From: Nitrospirota bacterium | GTDB lineage: Bacteria > Nitrospirota > Thermodesulfovibrionia > Thermodesulfovibrionales > JdFR-88 | Direction: 5' to 3' | Length of the DNA: 39,024 bases | Assembly (NCBI GenBank): GCA_021840255.1 | Contig: JAKBYX010000017.1 | Coordinates: 1 to 39,024 of the forward strand | Shown here: positions 32,380-39,024 of the stretch, one piece after another | Layout: every line of letters starts with the position of its first letter | How positions within the stretch are numbered: position 1 is the stretch's first letter | The notes under the pieces: generated by a model | The model's database searches: none | What the model was told of the DNA's origin: nothing | Seen by the model: the letters and a program-made list of their open reading frames with translations, nothing else | Program-made: the position numbers and the translations under genes

Positions 32380-34800
32380 ATGATAAAAAAAGAAACCCTC
32401 GGGGTACTGGAGTTCGACAAGATACTGGCCGCTATATCCGGGCTCACCCACAGCGATGACTCGCTGGAAAGGGTGCACGGGATATGTCCTCTTGAAGACA
32501 GGCAGGAGATAGAGAGCCGCTTCGGGCTGGTAGGTGAGATAAGGAGGCTCCGGGCGATGGCTTCCCCCCTGGAGATATCCGGCTTCACCGGCATAACAAG
32601 GACGGTGCACCAGCTTGGGCCGGAGGGCTCCGCCGCCGAGCCTCCGGAACTGCTGGCCGTCTGCCATGTGCTCAAGATGACCGGGGCCGCCTCTGCGCTT
32701 ATAAATAAAGAGATACGGGAGGGCTGGTATCTAACAGGGCTTGCGGGCGGCCTCACCGGCTTTCCGCTGATAACAAAGCGCATAGAGGACTCCATAGACC
32801 ACGAAGGCAATATCAAGGACACCGCATCCACTAGGCTTTATGAGCTGCGGACAAAGATACGCGGCTTGCAGGCAAGGATAAGCAGAAAACTGGAGACCAT
32901 GGTGAGGGACGAAAGGACGTCCGTCTTCCTGCAGGACGATTTCATCTCCAGGAGGTCCGGCAGGTGGGTGCTCCCAGTACGGATGGATGCGAAGGGACAG
33001 GTACCGGGCGTGGCGCACGACGTCTCACGAAGCGGGGAGACGGCGTTCATAGAGCCCCTGGAGATAATCGGCCCCACAAACGAGCTAGAGAACCTGGAGG
33101 CCGATGCCAGGGCGGAAGAGATACGCATACTAAGGGAGATCTGCCGGGAGATACGCGCCCAGGCGAATGGTATTCTGAAAGAGTACGATGTGCTGGTTAC
33201 GCTCGATGTGCTTTCGGCTATAGCGCTTTTTGCCGATACCTTCGGCCTGAACACCCCGGAGATAAACACAGCCTCCTTTATCAGGCTCTCTGGCGCCAGG
33301 CATCCGCTTCTGATGCTGTATGGGAAAAAAGAGAACGAGCCGTCCCGTGAAGTCGTCCCGCTTGATCTTGAACTTGGAGGGGAAACCAGGACGATGGTGA
33401 TAACCGGCCCTAACGCCGGGGGAAAGACCATAGCCATAAAAACAGCCGGGCTCCTGATGCTCATGGCGCTCTCCGGCATACCCATACCGGCGGAGCCTTC
33501 CTCCACCATTCCCCTTCTGGACGAGATAATAGCGGACATCGGGGACGAACAGTCCATAGAGGAAAGCCTCTCCACCTTCTCGGCCCATATATCGAACCTG
33601 TCCGGGATCATAAAAAGGGCGGATGCGAGGATGGTCATACTGATGGATGAGCTTGGCACCGGGACCGATCCCGGGCAGGGAGCGGCGCTTGCCTGCGCCA
33701 TTCTGAAGGACCTGAAGCAGAAAGGGGCCCTGGTGCTTGCGACCACCCATCTTATGGATATAGTGGGTTTCGTGCAGCGGACGGAGGGCATAGTGAACGC
33801 GTCCATGGAGTTTTCCCCCAGGACACTCACCCCCATGTACAAGCTCAAGGTGGGAGAACCAGGGCAGTCCAGGGCCCTTGAGACCGCGCTAAGGCTGGGC
33901 ATGCCAGGCAGCATCGTGGAGGAGGCCAAAAGGCTCTTGGGGACAAACCAGGTAGAGCTTCAGGAACTCATCGGGGAGATGAAAGAGAAGAGTGCCCTTT
34001 ATGATGAATCCCTTGAGGAGCTTAAGCGTCGGCAGGCAGGGCTTGAGGCCCGTGAAAGGCTTTTTGAGGAAGGCAGGGCTAAAGAGGACAGGAGGGGGAA
34101 AGAGGCGCTTGCCAATGCCTACGAAGAGGCGGGCCGCATTGTGATCGAGGCCAGGCGCCAGGTAAACGCGCTTGTCGAGGAGGCCAAAAGGGAGAAAAAG
34201 GCGCGCGGGGCCTCAGGGGCCCGCGAAACGCTTAAAAAACTCTCCCTTGAGCAGCAGCGGATCGGAAATGAACTGGACGCCATATCCGGGGGAAACTCAA
34301 AAATAAACGGTGCCGTTTTGCCAGGGGAGCTGCGGGAAGGCGACGTTGTCTATGCCAGAAGATCCTTCGGGGCAAACCCTGGGGTGGTCATCCGTGTGGA
34401 CGAAAGGCTGGGGCGCGTAAGAATAAAAACCGGCGGCATGTACGCGGATGTGCCCATAGCAGACATTAGCGCGGCATCGCCCAAAGACGGCCCCGGAGCC
34501 GGAAATCAAAGGCCCTCCGGCGGAGGCGTGAACCTCATCAAGGAAGAACAGGACGCCGCGCCCGTGAACCTTAACCTGATAGGCGCAAGGGTGGACGAAG
34601 CTTTATCCAGGCTGGAACCTTTTTTGAACGACGCCTCCATCATGGGGCTTAAGGAGGTCATGGTTATCCACGGGATGGGCACGGGCCAGCTGATGAGGGC
34701 CGTGCGTGGGTACATCAAGGGGCACCCGCTTGTGGAGAGTTTCAGGGGCGGTGAGCCTTTCGAGGGAAGGGAAGGCGTGACGGTAATTACCATTAGATGA
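32380..34800 (+). CDS. mutS2: MutS2 family ATPase/endonuclease
   Basis: MutS2 binds branched DNA or collided ribosomes, depending on the species, and suppresses recombination. The 806-residue product has the MutS core and clamp region (about 150-300). The ABC-type ATPase follows, with Walker A GPNAGGKT (343-350), then the STFSAH region and Walker B VILMDELGTGTD (419-430). Next come a coiled-coil/KOW-like linker and a C-terminal Smr domain (about 730-806) with VIHGMGTGQLMRAV. The nuclease-associated LDLR motif of the Smr domain reads LNLI here. It follows the GGQ gene by 5 bases, with an AAGGAAG ribosome site in the end of that gene. Confidence 0.95.
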   Translation: MIKKETLGVLEFDKILAAISGLTHSDDSLERVHGICPLEDRQEIESRFGLVGEIRRLRAMASPLEISGFTGITRTVHQLGPEGSAAEPPELLAVCHVLKMTGAASALINKEIREGWYLTGLAGGLTGFPLITKRIEDSIDHEGNIKDTASTRLYELRTKIRGLQARISRKLETMVRDERTSVFLQDDFISRRSGRWVLPVRMDAKGQVPGVAHDVSRSGETAFIEPLEIIGPTNELENLEADARAEEIRILREICREIRAQANGILKEYDVLVTLDVLSAIALFADTFGLNTPEINTASFIRLSGARHPLLMLYGKKENEPSREVVPLDLELGGETRTMVITGPNAGGKTIAIKTAGLLMLMALSGIPIPAEPSSTIPLLDEIIADIGDEQSIEESLSTFSAHISNLSGIIKRADARMVILMDELGTGTDPGQGAALACAILKDLKQKGALVLATTHLMDIVGFVQRTEGIVNASMEFSPRTLTPMYKLKVGEPGQSRALETALRLGMPGSIVEEAKRLLGTNQVELQELIGEMKEKSALYDESLEELKRRQAGLEARERLFEEGRAKEDRRGKEALANAYEEAGRIVIEARRQVNALVEEAKREKKARGASGARETLKKLSLEQQRIGNELDAISGGNSKINGAVLPGELREGDVVYARRSFGANPGVVIRVDERLGRVRIKTGGMYADVPIADISAASPKDGPGAGNQRPSGGGVNLIKEEQDAAPVNLNLIGARVDEALSRLEPFLNDASIMGLKEVMVIHGMGTGQLMRAVRGYIKGHPLVESFRGGEPFEGREGVTVITIR

Positions 34801-34840
34801 GCCCGTCAGATGAAAATGCGCCGGGATCAATAAAATAAAA

Positions 34841-35529
34841 AAGAAAAAGACTAAAAGGGTTATACTTGCCCTGCTGGTGCTCCAGTTTTTTTGTTGTGCT
34901 TGCGGCATTCGGCTACAAGGCATGGCAAAACACGAGCGCGGGCTGCATCGGCTGCCATTCAGACAGAAAAAAGCTTGAAAAACTGGGCTATCCCGGGTTG
35001 TACGTTACCCAGGAGATAGTAGAAAAGCAAAGCCACCACCAGAATGTGACCTGCCGGGACTGCCACCTGGGAAACGGCAGGGCAACGGACATGAAGCCTG
35101 CAATGCGTGGACTGCCACCAGATGGGGCCAAAAGGACATGATGAGACGCGCCACGTGCCAGGACTGCCATCTGGAGGCCCGGGAGGCGCTTACAGGATAG
35201 TGGCAGGCAAAGACGGGATGAGGATCACGGATCTCAGGAATACTACACCCATAACCCCTGTGAACGAAGCCAAACTGGCGGATTTCGCCGCCTGGCTATA
35301 TATGAAAGACAAATGGAGGGCCCCCGGGGATTTCTCCATAAAGACGGACCCATCCAGTTATGAAAAAGCGTTTCAAAAATGGGCGTGGGCGCAAAAAAGG
35401 CTTTCGGGCCTGGAGAAGAGCTCAAAAAATTTCGGCAAAGAGAAGAAAATAAGGTTCAGGAGGCTCAAGGAGCTTGTCTTTCATAACGCGGATGAGGCGG
35501 GCAGGGATATGGCAAAATTTATGCCCTAA
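34841..35529 (+). pseudogene. Tetraheme cytochrome c gene with multiple frameshifts
   Basis: Four CxxCH heme-binding motifs lie in different frames. CIGCH (34944) and CRDCH (35052) are in one frame, CVDCH (35104) in the next and CQDCH (35156) in the third; a long C-terminal region (to 35529) returns to the second frame. The N-terminal hydrophobic signal (RVILALLVLQFF) is in yet another frame from the first motif, changing within a run of seven T (34886-34892). Putting the pieces together gives a secreted or membrane-anchored cytochrome of about 220 residues ending DEAGRDMAKFMP. Such proteins pass electrons in the periplasm. At least four frame changes imply a decayed gene, or assembly error. 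No clean start codon remains; the start given is approximate. Confidence 0.78.
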
Positions 35530-35607
35530 CGGGCAGCGAATGTGAGGATTTCTTGAATTTATCTATTCGCCCGCTTGCCCCTGTGGCAAATTTTTGTCCA
35601 CAGGGAA
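35523..35607. repeat. Diverged first copy of the 89-bp repeat, with hairpin
   Basis: This stretch matches the downstream repeat unit in order (GCCCTnnCGGGC, CGAATG, TTCGCnC, then ACGCTCGCTATCC) with many substitutions. It has an inserted hairpin CCCTGTGG/CCACAGGG (35579-35586 with 35598-35605). It overlaps the end of the cytochrome remnant. Confidence 0.6.
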
Positions 35608-35804
35608 TACGCTCGCTATCCATTTTTATGCCCTCCGGGCATCGAATGCAGGGCATTACCTGATTTAATTACATTCGCTCACTTGGCCCTTAGGGCTACG
35701 CTCGCTATCCATTTTTATGCCCTCCGGGCATCGAATGCAGGGCATTACCTGATTTAATTACATTCGCTCACTTGGCCCTTAGGGCTACGCTCGCTATCCA
35801 TTTT
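35608..35804. repeat. 89-bp tandem direct repeat, two full copies and a 19-bp partial
   Basis: The unit starting TACGCTCGCTATCC occupies 35608-35696 and 35697-35785 without visible differences, and its first 19 bases recur at 35786-35804. Each unit contains the hairpin ATGCCC-TCC-GGGCAT. The third copy ends where the convergent fusion gene ends. The two copies are near-identical, so the duplication is recent. No unit codes for a recognisable peptide. Confidence 0.9.
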
Positions 35805-37114
35805 CAGGTGAGGTATTTTTCAAACCATTCCGTGGCAAGCCTGGCCGCTTCGTCAAGCGCCCCCGGTTCTTCAAACAGGTGTGTAGCGCCTGGGACCACT
35901 TCCATCTTTTTCTGCTCAACGCCCCCCATGGACTCAAATGCCCTTTTGTTTAATTCCATGACCAGACGATCGAACTCCCCCACTATCAGGAGCGTGGGGC
36001 AGGTGATGGCGCGAAGCGCAGCCTCGGAGGCCAAGTCAGGTCTTCCCCCCCTTGAAACGATTGCCCCTATGCGGATGTGGCCTTCAAGCAGGGCCGCCGC
36101 CTGCAGGGCCGCCGCCGCCCCGGTGCTTGCGCCAAGGTAGCCCGTCTTAAAGCCCTCCGTGGAAGGGTTTTTTTCAACAAGCCACCTTGTGGCCGCAACC
36201 AGCCTTTCTGACAGCAGGTCTATGTCAAAGCGGGTATCGTAGACGGTCTCTTCCCCAGCAGTAAGCAGGTCAAAAAGGAGCGTGCCGAACCCCGCCTCCC
36301 TAAAAACGCTTGCCACAAATCTGTTCCTGGGGCTAAAGCGGCTGCTTCCGCTTCCGTGGGCGAATATGATGACAGAGCGCGCCCCGCGTGGGATCTGAAG
36401 ATCGCCATCCAGAACGGCATGTTTCCCCGCCGGTATGCGGGCATCGGAGGATTTTGTCACTGGGTCTCCGGGTTCAGGCACCGTCCTTGCGGACTCCTCA
36501 AGAAGCCTCACCACTACCTCATCAGGCACCTGGTTAAACTCGTAGTAGTAGCTGCCCAGGGCAGTGAAAAAAGGGTCCAGCTCCAAGCAGACGAAATCAT
36601 CCACCATTTGACTGATCTCCCTTGCGGTTACGGGGGGTGCAACCGGAACGGCCACGACAAGCCTTTTAAGACCCTCTTGTTTCAGGGTGGCAATGGCCGC
36701 TTTCATAGTGGCCCCGGTCGCAAGCCCGTCATCCACCAGGATGCAGGTTGCGCCCTTTAATGGCCTGAGCCTGCCCCCTTTCCGGTATAACGCAATTCGC
36801 CGCTCCAGCTCTTTTTTCTGCCTGGCTATTTCCTTGTCCACATCCTCGTCCGGGATATTATAGGTTTGGATGACCTCCTGGTTCAGGATGATGACACCGG
36901 TTTCCGATATGGCCCCCATCGCCAGCTCCGGCTGCCAGGGAACGCCCAGCTTCCTCACAATGAGCACATCCAGGGGGGCGCTCAGGTACTCAGCCACCTG
37001 GGCGGCGGTCACAACCCCTCCCCTGGGCAAGCCCAGGACTATTACATTTTGCCCCCTATAGTGTTTAAGCGCGGCGGCAAGCCGCGCGCCGGCGTCTATT
37101 CTGTCTCTGAACAT
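35804..37114 (-). CDS. Phosphoribosyltransferase - dienelactone hydrolase fusion protein
   Basis: From the ATG at 37114 the product is 436 residues in two domains. Residues 1-215 are a type I phosphoribosyltransferase fold, with LGLPRGGVVTA and the PRPP-binding loop CILVDDGLATGATMKA (VDDGLATGAT at 127-136). Residues about 225-436 are an alpha/beta hydrolase of dienelactone hydrolase type, with IIFAHGSGSS, nucleophile Ser330 in GASTGAA, Asp382 in GEFDRL and His412 in ATHLFEEPG. The fusion is known from other bacteria, but its substrate is not established. The TTG at 37144 is a less likely start. The gene stands alone between repeats and a tRNA pair. Confidence 0.9.
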   Translation of the reverse strand: MFRDRIDAGARLAAALKHYRGQNVIVLGLPRGGVVTAAQVAEYLSAPLDVLIVRKLGVPWQPELAMGAISETGVIILNQEVIQTYNIPDEDVDKEIARQKKELERRIALYRKGGRLRPLKGATCILVDDGLATGATMKAAIATLKQEGLKRLVVAVPVAPPVTAREISQMVDDFVCLELDPFFTALGSYYYEFNQVPDEVVVRLLEESARTVPEPGDPVTKSSDARIPAGKHAVLDGDLQIPRGARSVIIFAHGSGSSRFSPRNRFVASVFREAGFGTLLFDLLTAGEETVYDTRFDIDLLSERLVAATRWLVEKNPSTEGFKTGYLGASTGAAAALQAAALLEGHIRIGAIVSRGGRPDLASEAALRAITCPTLLIVGEFDRLVMELNKRAFESMGGVEQKKMEVVPGATHLFEEPGALDEAARLATEWFEKYLT

Positions 37115-37429
37115 AAAGAGAAATCCCCCTTTTACCCCTTTCAAATGATTGCCGGGATTTTTTCTGCTTTTTCTTCTTGCTCAAATGCTATCATCCTTTG
37201 CGGCAAATTCAATCGGACCGGGAGCATGGAGGTGTTCTGGTTTGATAAATCCGCCAGACGGGAAGGCTTTCGCTCAAACTGGGTTACCCGCAGCCGGGCT
37301 GGAATCTTTGGAACGGGGGGCTACTCACTGCCCCCTGGTGATTCCTGTTGACAGAGATTGACGGTTTTTTAGGGTTTTTGATAATATAAGGCTGCTCTTT
37401 AGGTTTGAAGTGGCCAAAACCTTTTATTT
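37115..37429. other. Spacer between the fusion gene and the tRNA pair
   Basis: These 315 bases hold the tRNA promoter (37358-37385) and the upstream region of the fusion gene. A 41-codon ORF begins at 37226 on the plus strand, but it has no ribosome site and no recognisable features. I see nothing else. Confidence 0.5.
37358..37385 (+). promoter_or_regulatory. Sigma-70 type promoter for the tRNA-Gln/tRNA-Glu pair
   Basis: TTGACG (37358-37363) and GATAAT (37380-37385) match consensus at five of six bases each, with a 16-base spacer. They lie 45 bases before the first tRNA. An alternative -10 TAATAT with an 18-base spacer overlaps. Confidence 0.6.
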
Positions 37430-37503
37430 TGGGGAGTCGTCTAAGGGCAAGACGGCAGATTCTGGATCTGCTTATAGGGGTTCGATTCCTCTCTCCCCAG
37501 CCA
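37430..37503 (+). tRNA. tRNA-Gln (CTG)
   Basis: The sequence folds as a 74-nt tRNA including an encoded CCA. The acceptor TGGGGAG/CTCCCCA has the U1-A72 pair and G73 discriminator typical of tRNA-Gln. The anticodon stem GCAGA/TCTGC holds loop TTCTGGA, anticodon CTG. The T arm has TTCGATT. Confidence 0.93.
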
Positions 37504-37531
37504 TTTTTCTCAGGGAAAGTTTGCCGCATAA

Positions 37532-37607
37532 GGTCCCATCGTCTAGAGGCCTAGGACGTGGCCCTCTCAAGGCTAAAACACGGGTTCGAATCCCGTTGGG
37601 ACCGCCA
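37532..37607 (+). tRNA. tRNA-Glu (CTC)
   Basis: A 76-nt tRNA with encoded CCA and G73. The acceptor is GGTCCCA/TGGGACC, the anticodon stem TGGCC/GGCTA with loop CTCTCAA gives anticodon CTC, and the T arm is CGGG-TTCGAAT-CCCG. It lies 28 bases after tRNA-Gln, probably on one transcript. A tyrosine-recombinase remnant begins 15 bases beyond its 3' end. Confidence 0.93.
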
Positions 37608-37621
37608 ATAAAATCAAAGAG

Positions 37622-37870
37622 TTACGCCCCGCTTTGGACACCGGCACACAAGGACTGTGCCCCTTTTTGTGCCCCCATCGGAATTTCAAGAACCGAAATG
37701 GCCTCCCTCAACGTCTCAACCGACAAATGAGAGTACCTTTGGGTCATCCTGATATCCTTGTGTCCAAGCAGTTTTGAGATCGTATGAAGATCGACACCCC
37801 TTTGCCTAAGATAGCTTGCAAAGGTATGCCTGAGATCGTGGAAACGGAAGTTCTCAACCCCCCTTTTGGA
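37622..37870 (-). pseudogene. Tyrosine recombinase (phage-type integrase) C-terminal remnant
   Basis: On the minus strand an open stretch of about 80 codons reads FRFHDLRHTFASYLRQRG, then LHTISKLLGHKDIRMTQRYSHLS. These are the C-terminal catalytic boxes of a tyrosine recombinase: Arg and His in HDLRHTF, His in LLGH, and Tyr nucleophile in QRYSHL. The first catalytic Arg, the Lys and all N-terminal domains are missing. A TGA at 37877-37879 ends the frame upstream. It begins inside the same C6/G6 run at which the HTH gene (same strand, other frame) loses homology. Integrases commonly insert at tRNA genes; tRNA-Glu is adjacent. Confidence 0.88.
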
Positions 37871-38100
37871 AAGACATCATCGGCCAGCTCGGTGAGCCTG
37901 TAAACGAAAGCCGGTCTTCCTATGCCGTTTTTTTTCATTTCATAACGTATCAGATTTTTCCTTTCCAGCGCCAGCAGATGCTGCCTGATGCCCATCGGGG
38001 TGATACCCACATGCCTGCTCAATTCGCCGGTGGTAAGGCCGTCATTTTTTTTAAGCAGGATTATTATCTTGTCTTTTGTCTGGCCGTTTTCAATATTCAT
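37744..38100 (-). pseudogene. Truncated winged-helix (ArsR/DeoR-type) transcriptional regulator
   Basis: The first 79 residues form a winged-helix DNA-binding domain: TKDKIIILLKKNDGLTTGELSRHVGITPMGIRQHLLALE, then GRPAFVYRLTELADDVFPK. This is the typical start of a repressor that in full would be about 200 residues long with a C-terminal effector or metal-sensing part. After the FPK at residue 79 the frame reads 39 unrelated residues out of frame through the integrase remnant. So the gene appears cut and joined to integrase DNA at a G6 run. An AGGAA ribosome site precedes the ATG. It follows the receiver gene by 30 bases, so it was probably co-transcribed with it. A short DNA-binding product could still be made. 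Confidence 0.75.
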
Positions 38101-38130
38101 GATATTCCTTATTTACCGGTATCGCTTCCT

Positions 38131-38508
38131 TTATTTTGTTTTTTGGAACAGGGCCTGTTCAAGAATAGACCTTAAAAGGGCAAAATCAAATGGTTTGGCA
38201 AGATACCCAGCCGCCCCGGCTTCCTCCGCCTGTTTTCTGACGGCGCAGCCGGTATAGCCTGAAATGAAAACCACAGGGATGCCAAAACACTTTCCAAGAC
38301 GGGTTGAAAGCTCCAGCCCTTTCATTTCTCCCCGCAATTTTATATTTAATAGGGCAAGATCGGGCCTCTCCCTCTCCGCCACCCGGAGAGCATCTTCCCC
38401 GGTGGACACATACTCGCAGACATCATAGCCCCATAACTCCAGATAATGGGCTATGCTCATCGCGGTTACAGACTCGCTTTCCACTATCAGTATCTTCGCT
38501 TTTTTCAT
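38131..38508 (-). CDS. Stand-alone receiver domain with degenerate phosphorylation site
   Basis: The 125-residue protein is a single CheY-like receiver. The fold landmarks are present: KILIVE at the start, VVFISGY with Ser83, and YLAKPFD with the invariant Lys105. The phospho-acceptor Asp is replaced by Asn55 (LALLNIKL, where the family has MDI). The acidic pair reads E10-S11-E12, so one metal-binding Asp is Ser. It is therefore probably not phosphorylated by the usual route and may signal constitutively or by another input. No histidine kinase is in the window. It lies upstream of the truncated HTH gene on the same strand. The ATG has GAAGG 8 bases upstream. Confidence 0.88.
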   Translation of the reverse strand: MKKAKILIVESESVTAMSIAHYLELWGYDVCEYVSTGEDALRVAERERPDLALLNIKLRGEMKGLELSTRLGKCFGIPVVFISGYTGCAVRKQAEEAGAAGYLAKPFDFALLRSILEQALFQKTK

Positions 38509-39024
38509 ATTTGTTTGCCTTCGGATCGCAAAAAGGAATTACGCCCCCGGCTTTCTTGTTTATTTATAGCCAGAGCTGTTTCTATGGGCGGGCCGCTCAC
38601 CAATTTGCAAAACCGGGATCTGAATTTACCGGGGCCCGGGTGTGCATCAGGGGGGATGTACACACAAGGGCAACGGGAAATTTACATTCAGGGCATATAC
38701 GGAATGCCGCATTCCCTGTTCCCACCCATGTCTTACTTCCAGTAATATAAATCTCTGCTACCATTTATAGCAGACATATACTTACAAATCACTTACGCAT
38801 CCGGAGCCGAAAAACAGGGGGCAGGTTTTCATAACCCGCGGACCGCCAAAGATTTTCGCCGCAATTTCAAAGAGTTACATCTCAGGGAAAATTGTTTTTT
38901 TATATTCTTTTTTGTAATATATTTTTAGGGGAGGGACAGGTTGAACTATTTCGCTAACCGGATTGGCGTTCAGGGTTTCCTGATTGAAAGAACACCTCTC
39001 ACCAGTTAAGATAACCCGCCCATC
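38509..39024. other. Non-coding region upstream of the receiver gene
   Basis: No supported gene occurs in these 516 bases to the window edge. Three inverted repeats are visible: a 9-bp hairpin at 38640-38663 (GTGTGCATC/GATGTACAC, one G-U), GGAATGC-C-GCATTCC at 38701-38715, and CTGCTA/TAGCAG at 38755-38773. An A/T-rich run lies at 38890-38930. A 22-codon TTG-started ORF (38941-39009) follows GGGGAGGG but has no recognisable content. Confidence 0.55.
38701..38715. promoter_or_regulatory. Short perfect inverted repeat, possible operator
   Basis: GGAATGC and GCATTCC flank one central C. A site of this size could bind a dimeric winged-helix regulator like the truncated one downstream; there is no direct evidence. 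Confidence 0.3.

Noticed and set aside
34841-35529. Programmed frameshifting in the cytochrome gene
   Set aside because: At least four shifts in both directions would be needed, which is not plausible for recoding; decay or sequence error is simpler.
35608-35804. Direct repeats as a CRISPR array
   Set aside because: The repeats are tandem and 89 bp long with no unique spacers, and no cas genes are near.
38941-39011. 22-codon ORF near the right edge
   Set aside because: Although a GGGGAGGG precedes it, the start is TTG and the peptide has no recognisable features.

Overview
The window reads as a chromosomal segment of a diderm (Gram-negative) rod. It carries outer-membrane biogenesis genes (tamA/tamB, a LolC/E permease), lipoprotein signals and a complete mre/mrd rod-shape operon. 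Arg AGG and Ile ATA codons are frequent, many genes are followed by A/T-rich 'aaaataaaa' spacers, and a GroES-like side gene, a SemiSWEET and a phosphoribosyltransferase-hydrolase fusion are present. This mix would fit a Nitrospirota- or Desulfobacterota-like bacterium. That placement is inference; no rRNA or other taxonomic marker is in the window.

Layout. 1-3200: 5' end of a cold-shock gene (minus), then mnmG-rsmG (tRNA and 16S rRNA modification) with a small Cys-rich ORF overlapping the rsmG stop. 3200-7800: hairpins, a small secreted protein, a lolC-type permease and lysS (both minus), with a membrane-anchored metallophosphoesterase (plus) between them. 7900-10300: a carbohydrate set on the plus strand: a short protein resembling the glucan-binding modules of plant glucan water dikinase, a GH13 alpha-glucan enzyme and a SemiSWEET sugar transporter. 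10300-13200: a structured inverted-repeat element, an aldo/keto reductase and zwf. 13270-19230: tamB and tamA.

19230-24860 is an accessory stretch. It holds a glutaredoxin C-terminal fragment, a three-gene exported cluster (TPR protein, NlpC/P60- or CHAP-like cysteine hydrolase, TPR/SapE-like lipoprotein) and a ClC-family gene with arginine codon use unlike its neighbours. Around 1 kb of non-coding, repeat-bearing DNA flanks the ClC gene, and tRNA-Met closes the stretch. 25000-30770 is the rod-shape operon (RDD protein, mreB, mreC, mreD, mrdA, rodA; minus strand). 30860-34800 runs plus: GroES-like, DedA, a GGQ release-factor-like protein and mutS2.

34800-39024 looks decayed and mobile: a tetraheme cytochrome c gene broken by several frameshifts, an 89-bp tandem repeat, the phosphoribosyltransferase-dienelactone hydrolase fusion and a tRNA-Gln/tRNA-Glu pair with a good promoter. 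An integrase C-terminal remnant lies directly beyond tRNA-Glu and is joined to a truncated HTH regulator. Next comes a receiver protein whose phospho-acceptor Asp is replaced by Asn.

The least ordinary items are the glucan-binding/GH13/SemiSWEET set, the exported TPR-hydrolase cluster, the degenerate receiver with its truncated HTH partner and integrase scar, and the structured element at 10334-10473. None can be called a new system from sequence alone.
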